Assembly: GCA_963750715.1 (NCBI GenBank)
Contig: CAVVRP010000014.1
Location: 1-64,000, forward strand
DNA length: 64,000 nucleotides
Direction of reading: 5' to 3'
Source of the DNA: JAGVSR01 sp963750715
GTDB lineage: Bacteria > Pseudomonadota > Alphaproteobacteria > Rhizobiales > Hyphomicrobiaceae
Shown here: positions 26,116 through 35,354 of the stretch, one piece after another
How positions within the stretch are numbered: the stretch's first letter is position 1
How the letters are laid out: every line of letters starts with the position of its first letter
Notes under the pieces: model-generated
Databases searched by the model: none
What the model was told of the DNA's origin: nothing
Seen by the model: the letters and a program-made list of their open reading frames with translations, nothing else
Translations under genes and position numbers: made by a program

Positions 26116-27363
26116 ATGACTGTGCAGGCTTCCCGAAACAATCGATCCCTCACGGCAGGCGTTCTCGCCGCGCTCGGCATTGCTGCTGGCCAAATGGCCG
26201 CATTGTCCGTGGCGGCCGGGGCGGCCCCGCGCCTTCCGGAGATCCGCATCACCGACGCCAACAAGGTGCCGGCCTGCGTCACCCCCGAACGCATGAACGC
26301 GTTCATCAAGAGCCGCAACCCAAGGCTTGATGTGCGCTACAAGGATCTGGCCCAGGTCTACAAGCACTACGGCGAGGGCTGGCGCGTAAGGTGGGACTAC
26401 GCGATTTTCCAGATGGCGGTCGAAACAAACTTCCTGTCCTACCGCCGACCGGACGGTCGGATGGGGGATGTCGATCCCAAGCAGAACAACTTCGCCGGCA
26501 TAGGCACCACCGGCGGCGGGGTGCCGGGTGACAGCTATGCCGACATAAAGACCGGCGTGCTGGCCCACATCCAACACCTTGTCGCGTACTCGGGCGAACG
26601 GCTGGCCGACCCCGTCGCGTCACGCACGCGCCTAAAGCAGAACGACATTATCGAAGCATCCCTTCAACTCAACCGCCCGGTGCTTTTCTCGGATCTGGCG
26701 CGCAGATGGGCCGTCGACAAGGCATACGGATCGTCCATCGAATGGGTTGCCAGATCATATCGCGATGTCTTCTGCGGCAACGGCATGACGCCCCCTCAGG
26801 TCGCGATTGAAACGCCGCGAGTAAGCCCGGTTGCTGCCAGGCCGGCTGCCGTGAAGCCGGCAGCCGAGGCTCCAGCCAAAATGCAACGTGTTGCTGCCCA
26901 ACCGGCGGCGACGGTGCTCAAGTCTGAGCCACAACCGGCTTCACCCGTGCGTACGGTGTGGTCGCGGGACAAGGCCTCGCCCCAGGCCAGGCCAGACGCA
27001 GGCCCGGCCCAGACCGCCACCGTTTCAAAGCCGGCCAGCACATGGTCGCCACCCGCCGCCTCGGTTGCGCAGGTGGCTCCGCTGCATGACTTGTCGAAAT
27101 CTCCGCCTGCGGGATTGGGCATGTCGCCGCCCCGCACCTGCGCCATCCAGAGCGCCAGCTATGGCGGCCGCAAGACGTTCCTGATCCGCGCCGAAGATCA
27201 GGGCGTGGTGCAGTTCACCGCGCTCACGGTTCTCGATGGCTTCGAGAAAAGCATGACACAGAGCTTTCTGAACGCGCGGGCGCCCGGCGGAGTAACCGTC
27301 GGCGAGTTCCCGGATCAGGACACGGCGCTGGCCAGGGCCCGCGAGTTCTGTCCGCCATCGTGA
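26116..27363 (+). CDS. Secreted glucosaminidase-domain protein, paralogue 2
   Basis: This gene repeats the architecture of the one before it: signal peptide, domain with FQMAVETNFLSY and NNFAGIGTTGGG, Ala/Pro-rich linker, and a C-terminal domain beginning CAIQSASYGGRKTFLIRAED and ending in AREFCPPS. The two conserved Cys of that domain, at its start and near its end, are at the same places as in paralogue 1. The separation of 68 bases suggests one transcript. Both are likely periplasmic peptidoglycan hydrolases. The start at 26116 is chosen because the longer frame would overlap the preceding gene and lacks a signal peptide start. Confidence 0.8.
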   Translation: MTVQASRNNRSLTAGVLAALGIAAGQMAALSVAAGAAPRLPEIRITDANKVPACVTPERMNAFIKSRNPRLDVRYKDLAQVYKHYGEGWRVRWDYAIFQMAVETNFLSYRRPDGRMGDVDPKQNNFAGIGTTGGGVPGDSYADIKTGVLAHIQHLVAYSGERLADPVASRTRLKQNDIIEASLQLNRPVLFSDLARRWAVDKAYGSSIEWVARSYRDVFCGNGMTPPQVAIETPRVSPVAARPAAVKPAAEAPAKMQRVAAQPAATVLKSEPQPASPVRTVWSRDKASPQARPDAGPAQTATVSKPASTWSPPAASVAQVAPLHDLSKSPPAGLGMSPPRTCAIQSASYGGRKTFLIRAEDQGVVQFTALTVLDGFEKSMTQSFLNARAPGGVTVGEFPDQDTALARAREFCPPS

Positions 27364-27480
27364 CCTGATTTCATTGCCTTTTCTCTCCTGCGACCAAAAA
27401 GCTCTCTTTTGCGTCCGACCCGAGCTTGCCACATCCCTGTCATACCAGGGGTGCTTGGCGGCGATGCCAGCCTCGGGGAC

Positions 27481-29163
27481 ATGGCAAACTTGAAACGCAA
27501 GATACGTCTCGAGATCGCGGTACTGGCGGTCGCTATCTATTTCGCAGCCATTCTGAACCTGCCGTTCTGGCGCGCGGTCCGTCGGGCCGTGGACCCGCAC
27601 AGTCTGTACGACGTGATGTTCCTCGCCGCCGTCGCCGTAGCCGTCGTAGCGGTCTTCAACCTGGTGCTGACCATTCTGGGCACGCGCCACACGTTCAAAC
27701 CGCTGGTCATGCTGCTGCTGCCGGTAACGGCGGCTGCCAGCTATTTCATGTGGGAATACGGCATCGTCATCGATGTCCACATGATCCGCAACGTGTTCGA
27801 GACGGACCCGCGCGAGGCCGGCGACCTCACGACTTTGCATATGATCGTTGCTGTGCTTCTGGGCGGCGTCCTCCCAACCGTTGCGGTGTGGTTCTGGCCG
27901 ATCGATTACCGTCCGTTCTGGAGTGAAGTGAAGTACAAGACCGGCGTCGGCGTCGTCTCCGCCGTGCTCGCCGCTCTTGCTGTTGTTCCATTCATGGGCG
28001 CGGCGACATCGGTGTTCCGCGAACATACCGAGTTGCGCCTGACGCTCACGCCGTCCAACTATCTCGCCGCCTTGCAGCGCTATGCAGCGAAACACCGAAT
28101 CACGGAACGTGCCATCGCCGCTCCCGTCGGCGAAGACGCGAAACTCGGCAACCTGTTCGCGCGCGACAAGACCAAGTCCCTTACCGTGCTCGTGATCGGA
28201 GAAACGGCGCGGGCCGCCAACTTTTCGCTCAACGGCTACGATCGCCAGACCAACCCCCGGCTGTCGGCCGTACCGGACCTCCTCTACTTCTCGTCAGTCA
28301 GATCGTGCGGAACCGACACGGCGCAATCCGTGCCGTGCATGTTTTCAACCGTGGGCCGCAAAGGCTTCAGTTCCGACATCGCTCGTCGACAGGAAGGATT
28401 GCTCGATATCCTCAAGCGTGTTGGTTTCGATGTGTTGTGGCGCGAGAACCAATCCGGTTGCAAAGGCGTTTGTGAGCGCGTTCGCGTGGAGGTTTTGACC
28501 GAATCCAAGACGCCGACATTTTACGACAACGGCGAGAGCCATGACGAAGTTCTGCTGTCCGGCCTGCCGGAAACGATTGCTGGTTTGCAGGGTCATGCCG
28601 TCATCGTCATGCATATGATGGGCAGCCACGGTCCGGCGTACTTCAAGCGATATCCGCGAAAGTTCGAAACGTTCACACCGGCGTGCAAGTCGACGAACGT
28701 GTCGCGGTGCACCTCTGACGAACTTCGCAACGCCTACGACAACACGATCACCTACACCGACCACGTGCTGGCGGAACTGATCGACATCCTTCGCAGGGGA
28801 GATGCGCAGGGCGTTCCGACGTCGATGATCTTCGTGTCGGATCACGGCGAGTCGCTCGGCGAGAACAACATCTACCTACACGGCATGCCTTACGCGATCG
28901 CGCCGGACTACCAGACCCACGTGCCGATGCTGGCGTGGTTCTCGCCCGCGTTCCGCAGCGCGACCGGCCTCGATGCAGCCTGCGCAGGCAATCAAACAGC
29001 ACTCAAACTCAGCCACGATAATCTCTCGCATACGCTACTCGGCATGCTCGGCGTCGAGACCAAGGTTTACGATCCGGCGCTGGATATCTTCGCCGCGTGT
29101 CGCCCTCGTCCCGCCCGCTCCGAGCCGCCACGTGCTGGCATACAGGCCGCCCCGCAACTGTAA
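27481..29163 (+). CDS. eptA: Lipid A phosphoethanolamine transferase
   Basis: The protein has five N-terminal membrane helices (about residues 10-170) and a periplasmic alkaline-phosphatase-fold domain. Metal and catalytic residues are visible: Glu241 in VIGETARAANFSL, the nucleophile Thr280 in CGTDTAQSVPC, and the Asp-His of FVSDHGESLGEN followed by LHG. Six or more Cys in the soluble domain fit the disulfides of EptA/MCR enzymes. The reaction moves phosphoethanolamine from phosphatidylethanolamine to lipid A or core sugars, which lowers negative charge and raises polymyxin resistance. Length (560 residues) is normal. No two-component genes are adjacent. The start ATG at 27481 precedes MANLKRKIRLEIAVLAV. 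Confidence 0.9.
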   Translation: MANLKRKIRLEIAVLAVAIYFAAILNLPFWRAVRRAVDPHSLYDVMFLAAVAVAVVAVFNLVLTILGTRHTFKPLVMLLLPVTAAASYFMWEYGIVIDVHMIRNVFETDPREAGDLTTLHMIVAVLLGGVLPTVAVWFWPIDYRPFWSEVKYKTGVGVVSAVLAALAVVPFMGAATSVFREHTELRLTLTPSNYLAALQRYAAKHRITERAIAAPVGEDAKLGNLFARDKTKSLTVLVIGETARAANFSLNGYDRQTNPRLSAVPDLLYFSSVRSCGTDTAQSVPCMFSTVGRKGFSSDIARRQEGLLDILKRVGFDVLWRENQSGCKGVCERVRVEVLTESKTPTFYDNGESHDEVLLSGLPETIAGLQGHAVIVMHMMGSHGPAYFKRYPRKFETFTPACKSTNVSRCTSDELRNAYDNTITYTDHVLAELIDILRRGDAQGVPTSMIFVSDHGESLGENNIYLHGMPYAIAPDYQTHVPMLAWFSPAFRSATGLDAACAGNQTALKLSHDNLSHTLLGMLGVETKVYDPALDIFAACRPRPARSEPPRAGIQAAPQL

Positions 29164-29190
29164 CGGTGCATTTGACCGGGCGGTCTAAGG

Positions 29191-30153
29191 CTATTGCGGT
29201 GTCAGATACTTGAGTGCAGCGGTGGATAAAGCTCCGCCGACCACGCAGGGCAAGCCAAGCTCCACGTGACCGGTAACGCTTGCGGCCACGCATCCGAGCG
29301 CAAGAACCGTCTGGCCGGTCTGGCCCCACCACGCGAAATTACGGTTCTGCTCGGGACCTTTTGCCTTCAGCTCGTCGATCGAGGCCATTGCATACTTGCG
29401 AATGCGACCGAACTCGAAGGTCTCGGCGGCGAGGATCGCCTCGCGCAGCGGAGCGCGGACTTCCTCGGGCTGAGTGTTCATCTCGGCCTTGACGGCATCG
29501 AGCAGTTCCTTGTCCCGCGAGGCGTTGCTGGCGACCGTCCACTTAGCCATCGCACCGATGGTGAGCTTTTCGACGTCGTTTTTGTCCGTCGACCAGGCGA
29601 GTGCACTTACGATGCGCTTGATCGCCTGCTGTGAGCCGCTGCCGAAGTAATAGCCCCAGTGCGCGTCGAGCACGAACGAGCCTTCGTTAAGAGGCAGTTC
29701 GAACAGGGTTTTTCCGTCGCCATACAGGTACTTTTCGATGAGAACCTTGCGCGCCGGCATGCGCTCGACGAAGGCCGACAGCAACGGCTTCCATTCGGGA
29801 AGACCGGAGAACGCAATCGCCTTGACGAGGATCACCTGATCTTCGGGCGGCATCGGGAACATGGCCGAAATCAAGCGCTCGGCTTTGTCGCCGTTGTTAC
29901 TCAACACACCGGCGATGAAGCCGGTATAGACGCCCGCGTTGTCGAGCTCGCGCAGCAACCCAAGGTCTCCCATCGCCTTCACAGCAACCGGCAGAAGCTC
30001 GGGCTCGGGCTTGGCGCGGTACCCGTTGATCCACTTCAAGACCGCTTCCTGCCGCGGAAACTGTTCCTTGACGGATGGCGCCTTCGTCTTGGCGAAAACG
30101 GGCAGCGCGAGTGCCAGTACGAACGCCGCCAGACAGATCGGCACGATGCGCAC
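29191..30153 (-). CDS. Secreted helical hypothetical protein
   Basis: A GTG at 30153 with AGGAGG eight bases before it starts VRIVPICLAAFVLALALPVFA, a clear signal peptide. The longer open frame is rejected for that reason. The mature chain of about 300 residues is mainly helical, with repeated acidic-hydrophobic patterns (ELLPVAVKAMGDLGLLRELD, AERLISAMFPMPPEDQVILV) like a helical-repeat protein. Near the C-terminus a hydrophobic Gly/Ala stretch (VLALGCVAASVTGHVELGLP) could sit in a membrane. I recognise no family name. It converges with eptA. Confidence 0.65.
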   Translation of the reverse strand: MRIVPICLAAFVLALALPVFAKTKAPSVKEQFPRQEAVLKWINGYRAKPEPELLPVAVKAMGDLGLLRELDNAGVYTGFIAGVLSNNGDKAERLISAMFPMPPEDQVILVKAIAFSGLPEWKPLLSAFVERMPARKVLIEKYLYGDGKTLFELPLNEGSFVLDAHWGYYFGSGSQQAIKRIVSALAWSTDKNDVEKLTIGAMAKWTVASNASRDKELLDAVKAEMNTQPEEVRAPLREAILAAETFEFGRIRKYAMASIDELKAKGPEQNRNFAWWGQTGQTVLALGCVAASVTGHVELGLPCVVGGALSTAALKYLTPQ

Positions 30154-30336
30154 TAACGGATCCTCCTGTTGCGCGCGGCTGGATCTCAGGTCCTCACGCC
30201 GCGCCGGACGAGTGGTCAGCCCCGGCGTGGCCATTTTGTGGCGCAACCGTTTGATCCTCGCCGCCCAAGCGGCCCAGGTTGGGCAATTTGGAACACGATA
30301 CCTGAACCGCGGCGACCACTTCGCGTATATTGAAGC

Positions 30337-31013
30337 ATGATGCAAAACGTAGTCGTCGCATGCATCACATTGCTGGTAGCCGGCGGCATCGCCCTTCCTG
30401 TTTCGAACGGACCGGCGGCGGCGCGCCTCGGCGCCGCGCTAGATGCGCTTATTGTCGAAGGCGGCGTGCGGGTTTCGCGCGACATCGCCTACGGATCGCA
30501 CGCGCGCCACCGGCTCGACGTCTACGAGCCGGAAACGGCGGACAGTAATGGCCCCGTCGCGATCTTCTACTATGGCGGCGGATGGACGGAGGGCGAAAGA
30601 GCCTACTACGCATTCATCGGCGCCGTGCTGGCCAGTCGCGGCATCACCACCATCATCCCCGATTACCGAATTCTATCCCCAAGTCGCTTTCTCCGCCTTT
30701 GTCGAAGACGCAGCGCTTGCCTATGCATGGGCGTCGAAAAACGTCGCGGCGAACGGCGCCGTATTGCGGCCGATCATCGTTGCCGGTCATTCGGCAGGAG
30801 CACACATCGCGGCAATGGAACATGAAGACGCTGGCCGAAGCGCTCAATCGCGCCGGTTCGCGTGCGGAAGCGATCGAGCTTCCTGGTATCGGCCACACCG
30901 GCATCGTCGCGGCCATTGCCCGGCCGTTGCGCTGGCGCGCGCCGGTGCTCGAGCACATGACGGCCTTCATCAAATCCCCGCTGGCGCCCGCAAAAGATTC
31001 GGTTACACCTTGA
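30337..31013 (+). pseudogene. Alpha/beta hydrolase, frameshifted and with an internal deletion
   Basis: The frame begins with a signal-like segment, then DIAYGSHARHRLDVYEPE and FYYGGGWTEGER (the oxyanion motif), as in BD-FAE-like carboxylesterases. After IIPDYRI the phase changes. With GAATC instead of GAATTC at 30668-30673 it continues YPQVAFSAFVEDAALAYAWA to the nucleophile elbow GHSAGAH. Directly after AHIAAM comes the C-terminal part (MKTLAEALNRAGSRAEAIEL, GIGHTGIV) with the catalytic His. About 100 residues that should carry the catalytic Asp are missing. The frameshift may be a read error, but the deletion makes the gene non-functional unless that is also an assembly fault. Confidence 0.7.
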
Positions 31014-31065
31014 CCGGTCCATACGCTTCTTGACGCCGCGCGCAACGAAGCCAATGTTCCCAGCC

Positions 31066-33063
31066 ATGTCCGACACTCCAGCAGATCCGGTTTCGGAACC
31101 CATCGAGGAGGCCGCCGCCACGCTGCGTCCGACCGGACCCGACGTCATCGCGTCCTATCTCAAGTCGCTGACGTCTCAGCCCGGCGTCTACCGCATGCTC
31201 GATACGAAGGGTAACGTCATTTATGTCGGCAAGGCGCGTAGCCTGAAAGCGCGGGTGTCGAATTATGCGCGCATGGGCGGCCATACCAACCGCATCGCGC
31301 GCATGATCTCGGAAACGGCGGCGATGGAGTTCGTGACCGTTCGCACCGAGGCCGAGGCGTTGCTGCTTGAAGCTAACCTCATTAAGCGCTTTCGCCCGCG
31401 CTTCAACGTGCTGATGCGCGACGACAAATCGTTCCCATACATTCTGATCCGCCGCGACACGCCCTCGCCGCAGATCGTCAAGCATCGCGGCGCTCGGAAC
31501 GTAAAAGGCGACTACTTCGGTCCCTTCGCTTCGGCAGGCGCCGTCAACCGCACCATCACCATGCTGCAGCGCGCATTTCTGCTGCGCACTTGCTCGGACA
31601 GTGTGTTCGATAGCCGCTCACGGCCCTGTCTTCTGTTCCAGATAAAGCGATGCGCCGGCCCATGCACCAACGAGATCGCGCACGAAGACTACGTGGCACT
31701 CGTCGACGAGGCCGTGCGCTTCCTGCGCGGGGAAAGCCAGAACGTGCGCGAGATGTATCAGCGCATCATGCAGGAAGCAGCGGAAGCGCTGGAGTTCGAA
31801 AAGGCCGCCAAGTACCGCAACAGGTTGTGGGCTCTCGCCCACGTTACAGCCGATCAATCGATCAATCCGGAAGGTGTCGAGGAAGCCGACATCTTCGCCG
31901 CTCATCAGGAAGGCGGACAGACGTGCATACAGGTATTCTTCTTCCGCACCGGACAGAATTGGGGCAACCGCGCCTACTTCCCCAAGGCCGACAAGTCGCT
32001 TCCCGTGGAGGAAGTGCTCGGCAGCTTCATCGCTCAGTTCTACGACGACAAGCCGGTGCCGCGACTCATTTTGCTGTCACATGACATAACTGAGCGTGAA
32101 CTCATGGCCGACGCGCTATCCACCAAGACCGCGCGCAGGATCGAGATTCGGGTGCCGAGCCGTGGCACGAAGTCTGCTCTGGTCGAACATGCGCTTGCCA
32201 ACGCCCGAGAGGCGCTCGGCCGCAAGCTGGCGGAAAGTTCGTCGCAGATGCGCCTGCTGGAGGCGACGGCTGACCGCTTTGGCCTTGCCGAGACGCCGCG
32301 CCGCGTGGAGGTCTACGATAACAGCCACATCTCCGGCACAAACGCCGTCGGCGCCATGATCGTCGCGGGACCGGAGGGCTTCGTAAAAAAGGAATATCGC
32401 AAGTTCAACATCACTTGGGACACGACTACGCCCGGCGACGATTACGCGATGATGCGCGAGGTCCTGACACGCCGCTTCAAGCGACTAGCGGTCAATTCTG
32501 CGCAAGCGGGCGTGGGCGGCGGCAAAAGCGGGACTGACGATCCGGCGGCGGCTCTCGCAGGAGCGGTGGACAAAGCGGATCTGGACCTCGCGGATGAAAC
32601 CGCGTTTCCCGCCGGGCCGGATCTTGTCCTGATCGACGGCGGCGCCGGCCAGTTGGCCGTGGCGTGCGAAGTCATGGCTGAACTCGGCCTTTCCAACATC
32701 GCTCTTATAGGCGTTGCAAAGGGCCCTGACCGCGACGCCGGACGGGAGCACTTCCATGTTCCGGGCCGCTCCGCATCGTTCATGCTGGAGCCGCGCGATC
32801 CGGTTTTATACTTCGCGCAGCGGTTGAGAGACGAAGCGCATCGCTTCGCCATCGGCACGCACAGGGCCAAGCGCGCCAAGTCGATCAGCGCCAATCCGCT
32901 GGACGAGATCGACGGCATAGGCCCGACGCGACGCAGGGCTCTTATGGCCCATTTCGGCTCGGCCAAGTCCGTCAGCCGCGCGGGAATCGAGGATCTGAAA
33001 GCGGTCGACGGCATTTCCGCCGAGATGGCGCAAAAGATCTACGATTTCTTTCAGGAGAAATAA
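31066..33063 (+). CDS. uvrC: Excinuclease ABC subunit C
   Basis: UvrC makes both incisions in nucleotide excision repair with UvrA and UvrB. The GIY-YIG nuclease domain is at the N-terminus (PGVYRMLDTKGNVIYVGKAR). A Cys-containing segment (RSRPCLLFQIKRCAGPC), the UVR helix (EALEFEKAAKYRN), the RNase H-like second nuclease (EVYDNSHISGTNAVGAMIV) and two C-terminal HhH motifs (DGIGPTRRRALMAHFGS, VDGISAEMAQKIYDFF) follow. An insert of about 45 residues (GVGGGKSGTDDPAAALAG and on) interrupts the RNase H part, as in other Hyphomicrobiales. The start at 31066 or an in-frame ATG at 31054 cannot be decided; neither has a clear ribosome site. Confidence 0.93.
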   Translation: MSDTPADPVSEPIEEAAATLRPTGPDVIASYLKSLTSQPGVYRMLDTKGNVIYVGKARSLKARVSNYARMGGHTNRIARMISETAAMEFVTVRTEAEALLLEANLIKRFRPRFNVLMRDDKSFPYILIRRDTPSPQIVKHRGARNVKGDYFGPFASAGAVNRTITMLQRAFLLRTCSDSVFDSRSRPCLLFQIKRCAGPCTNEIAHEDYVALVDEAVRFLRGESQNVREMYQRIMQEAAEALEFEKAAKYRNRLWALAHVTADQSINPEGVEEADIFAAHQEGGQTCIQVFFFRTGQNWGNRAYFPKADKSLPVEEVLGSFIAQFYDDKPVPRLILLSHDITERELMADALSTKTARRIEIRVPSRGTKSALVEHALANAREALGRKLAESSSQMRLLEATADRFGLAETPRRVEVYDNSHISGTNAVGAMIVAGPEGFVKKEYRKFNITWDTTTPGDDYAMMREVLTRRFKRLAVNSAQAGVGGGKSGTDDPAAALAGAVDKADLDLADETAFPAGPDLVLIDGGAGQLAVACEVMAELGLSNIALIGVAKGPDRDAGREHFHVPGRSASFMLEPRDPVLYFAQRLRDEAHRFAIGTHRAKRAKSISANPLDEIDGIGPTRRRALMAHFGSAKSVSRAGIEDLKAVDGISAEMAQKIYDFFQEK

Positions 33064-33296
33064 CCATCGGTTCCGCCGCATTTCGGCTTCAATTGCCGCT
33101 TCCTCGCCTGGCGGCGAGCAAATTCGTATGGCCAATCTGCTTTAAAATCAGCAATACGGACGTCAATCGACGGAGCCGTGTCCAGTACATAAAAATACCA
33201 AATATAGATCTTCAAACTCATTGATGGCGGGCGGCCAGACAATATGCGTTCAAAAGCCAATGTTACGGCTTTGAATAACTCAAAGGGAGACGAAGT

Positions 33297-34706
33297 ATGC
33301 TTCCCGCGCCTGACGCGCTCGATACCGGATCTACATTCCCCCACTCGCCAAGTCGCACGCGAAGCAAGATTATCTCTCGGCACCAGCAGCCGCTACCTCT
33401 CGCCGGCTTGACGGCCGCTGAGCATGCCTTGCTTGGCTCGACGGAATGGACACCGCCGGGTTCCCCCCGTCAGGGGATCATGCCGACCGCGCTCACGACG
33501 ATCTTGGGCATCGGCCGCCAATTGAACTTACCGCCCTTCGGTTGGATCTTGACACAGCGTGACTATCAGCGGGCGCCGTTGGGGATCGCCATGATGCCGG
33601 ATCAACTTGCACAAGCCGCGTCGGGCGGTGAATGGCGATCGCAGACCCGCCAGCAGCAGGGGTTACATCACGTGACCGGCAACGAACGCAATGCGACCCT
33701 GTTGCTGCGCGAAACAGGCCGCATCGGGGCAAAGCTCGGCGTGTCGGGTGCGCTCGTTGCCATGGGCTATCTTCTGGCAGGCAAGTTCGAGGGCAACGCG
33801 GAAAAAGCCACAGAAACACAATGGGAAAGCTTGCAAATCGAACGCGAGGGGATCGGCAAAACTCAATCCCGCGCTTCAACCAACATGGCCTCGGTGGAAA
33901 CCGCTTATAGCGGCACGATTGCGCCCGAGGGATTAAAGCTCGAACAGAACTTAACGATTCCAACTGCGGGCGATGTTGCGACGCCGTCGCGCGCCGAGTC
34001 ATCCGTCAGCACGAAACAGTTTCTCGTGGATATTCCTGCCGCCCCACCTCAGGAGCTCGATCCTCTGAGCGTGATCGTCGTCAATGGATTGCCGAACGGG
34101 ACCACGCTGTCAGCAGGCGTTCAATCGTCGCTGACGCGGTGGGCAGTTGCATTGGGCGATACGTCGAACCTGACAGTAACGCTGCCCCAAGGCACGACAG
34201 GCCGGGTGCGTGCCGGAGTAGAAATTGTCAATCGCAACGGCACGCCGCTGGGCACATTCAACGTCGAACTCGATGTCCCGCCACCGCCGCCGCAGCCGGT
34301 CGTGAGCCCGCATGTCGAAGGAAATGCCGTACCGCCCGAGAGGCCGGCCGAGCGTCTGACGCCACCCACTCCCAAACCGGCCGTCAAGAAAATGGCTCAG
34401 AGGATATCCGAAGAGAGGCAGCTGGCACCGCAGGGCAAATCGACCGAAGCCAAAAAGGCAATGCCGTCGAAAGTCGTGCTTGTTTCAAAGACCAAGCTGG
34501 CGCCTGCTGCTCCAGCCATGGAGGTCAAATCAGCACCGAACGTCACAAGCTCTCCCTCATTCGCCGCGGGCCTCGGGGGACCGCTGTTCTCGCTGTTCTC
34601 AAAGACGACGGTGGCGGGGCCGCCAGCTGATGCCCAGCCGGTCGTTCCCGCAGACGCCCGCAGCGTCACGATGCGCGGGTTTGCCCCGCCGACCCAGGAG
34701 CCTTAG
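33297..34706 (+). CDS. Hypothetical protein with one membrane segment and Pro-rich C-terminus
   Basis: The ATG follows AAGGGAGA, so the start is sound. The 469-residue product has a Pro/Ser-rich cytoplasmic start, one hydrophobic segment at about residues 147-162 (LGVSGALVAMGYLLAGK) and a central, probably structured part with LDPLSVIVVNGLPNGTTLSA and RVRAGVEIVNRNGTPLGTFN, which looks like a beta-sandwich. A long Pro/Ala/Lys-rich tail follows. I know no family for it. It could be an inner-membrane anchored envelope protein. It converges with the DUF2878 gene with a four-base overlap. Confidence 0.6.
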   Translation: MLPAPDALDTGSTFPHSPSRTRSKIISRHQQPLPLAGLTAAEHALLGSTEWTPPGSPRQGIMPTALTTILGIGRQLNLPPFGWILTQRDYQRAPLGIAMMPDQLAQAASGGEWRSQTRQQQGLHHVTGNERNATLLLRETGRIGAKLGVSGALVAMGYLLAGKFEGNAEKATETQWESLQIEREGIGKTQSRASTNMASVETAYSGTIAPEGLKLEQNLTIPTAGDVATPSRAESSVSTKQFLVDIPAAPPQELDPLSVIVVNGLPNGTTLSAGVQSSLTRWAVALGDTSNLTVTLPQGTTGRVRAGVEIVNRNGTPLGTFNVELDVPPPPPQPVVSPHVEGNAVPPERPAERLTPPTPKPAVKKMAQRISEERQLAPQGKSTEAKKAMPSKVVLVSKTKLAPAAPAMEVKSAPNVTSSPSFAAGLGGPLFSLFSKTTVAGPPADAQPVVPADARSVTMRGFAPPTQEP

Positions 34707-35230
34707 TTCCCGATCTGGCCGGCGTCACGTTCAAAAAACCGGGCCAGCCAGAGCAGCACAGGAAAAGCAAATGCCCAAACCATTGCGATGACCGAAAAGG
34801 CAAGCCAGCGTGGTTCAGCTATCGTGATGGCGCCCAGCCTCTCGCCGATCACATAGGATTGGGGGCCACCAACCGCAGCGAGTACGCCGCCCGCCAGGAG
34901 TCGCGTCTTCAACCACACCAGGCTGACGTTGAGCGTCGTAGCGAACACGGCCCACAGCAGAACGATCCACGCTGGCGGCACCCCCGCGACGGGGCCGGGC
35001 GAAGCGTACGTTACGAACGTGGCCATCAGCACGCCCTCGACGGCTAGGCCGATCAGCATGCCGAGGCCAATTACCGCCGCGTCGAAGCGACGGTGGCGCG
35101 TCACGGCCAAGTGAAGCATGATCGCCACAGCGCAGACGCTTGCAGCCACCACTGGCCAGCCCGCTGAAGCAGCCAGAACGCTGACGATCCAAGCGGCATA
35201 AAAGACAGCAATATTTACTGCAATCCGCAT
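34703..35230 (-). CDS. DUF2878 membrane protein
   Basis: The ATG at 35230 starts MRIAVNIAVFYAAWIVSVLA; the longer frame upstream is not protein-like. The 175-residue protein has five or six membrane helices with the DUF2878 pattern: a short helix pair, a basic loop (HLAVTRHRRFDAAVIGLGML), and PPAWIVLLWAVFATTLNVSL. In other bacteria members often sit near lipid-modification genes, but the neighbour here is only convergent, and the function is unknown. Confidence 0.7.
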   Translation of the reverse strand: MRIAVNIAVFYAAWIVSVLAASAGWPVVAASVCAVAIMLHLAVTRHRRFDAAVIGLGMLIGLAVEGVLMATFVTYASPGPVAGVPPAWIVLLWAVFATTLNVSLVWLKTRLLAGGVLAAVGGPQSYVIGERLGAITIAEPRWLAFSVIAMVWAFAFPVLLWLARFFERDAGQIGN

Positions 35231-35354
35231 TCTTCCCCCCGCAATGCAACCCCTCTCACCACGTCTTTCTTGCGCTGGCGGATCACTTAACCGCGCCGGC
35301 AGTCGGCACGGCCCCATTGACGACGAAGGCTTCGGATGGTGTTAGAGTTCATTT

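Noticed and set aside
27025..28095. 356-codon open frame antisense to the second glucosaminidase gene and eptA
   Set aside because: It spans two real genes on the other strand and contains no domain.
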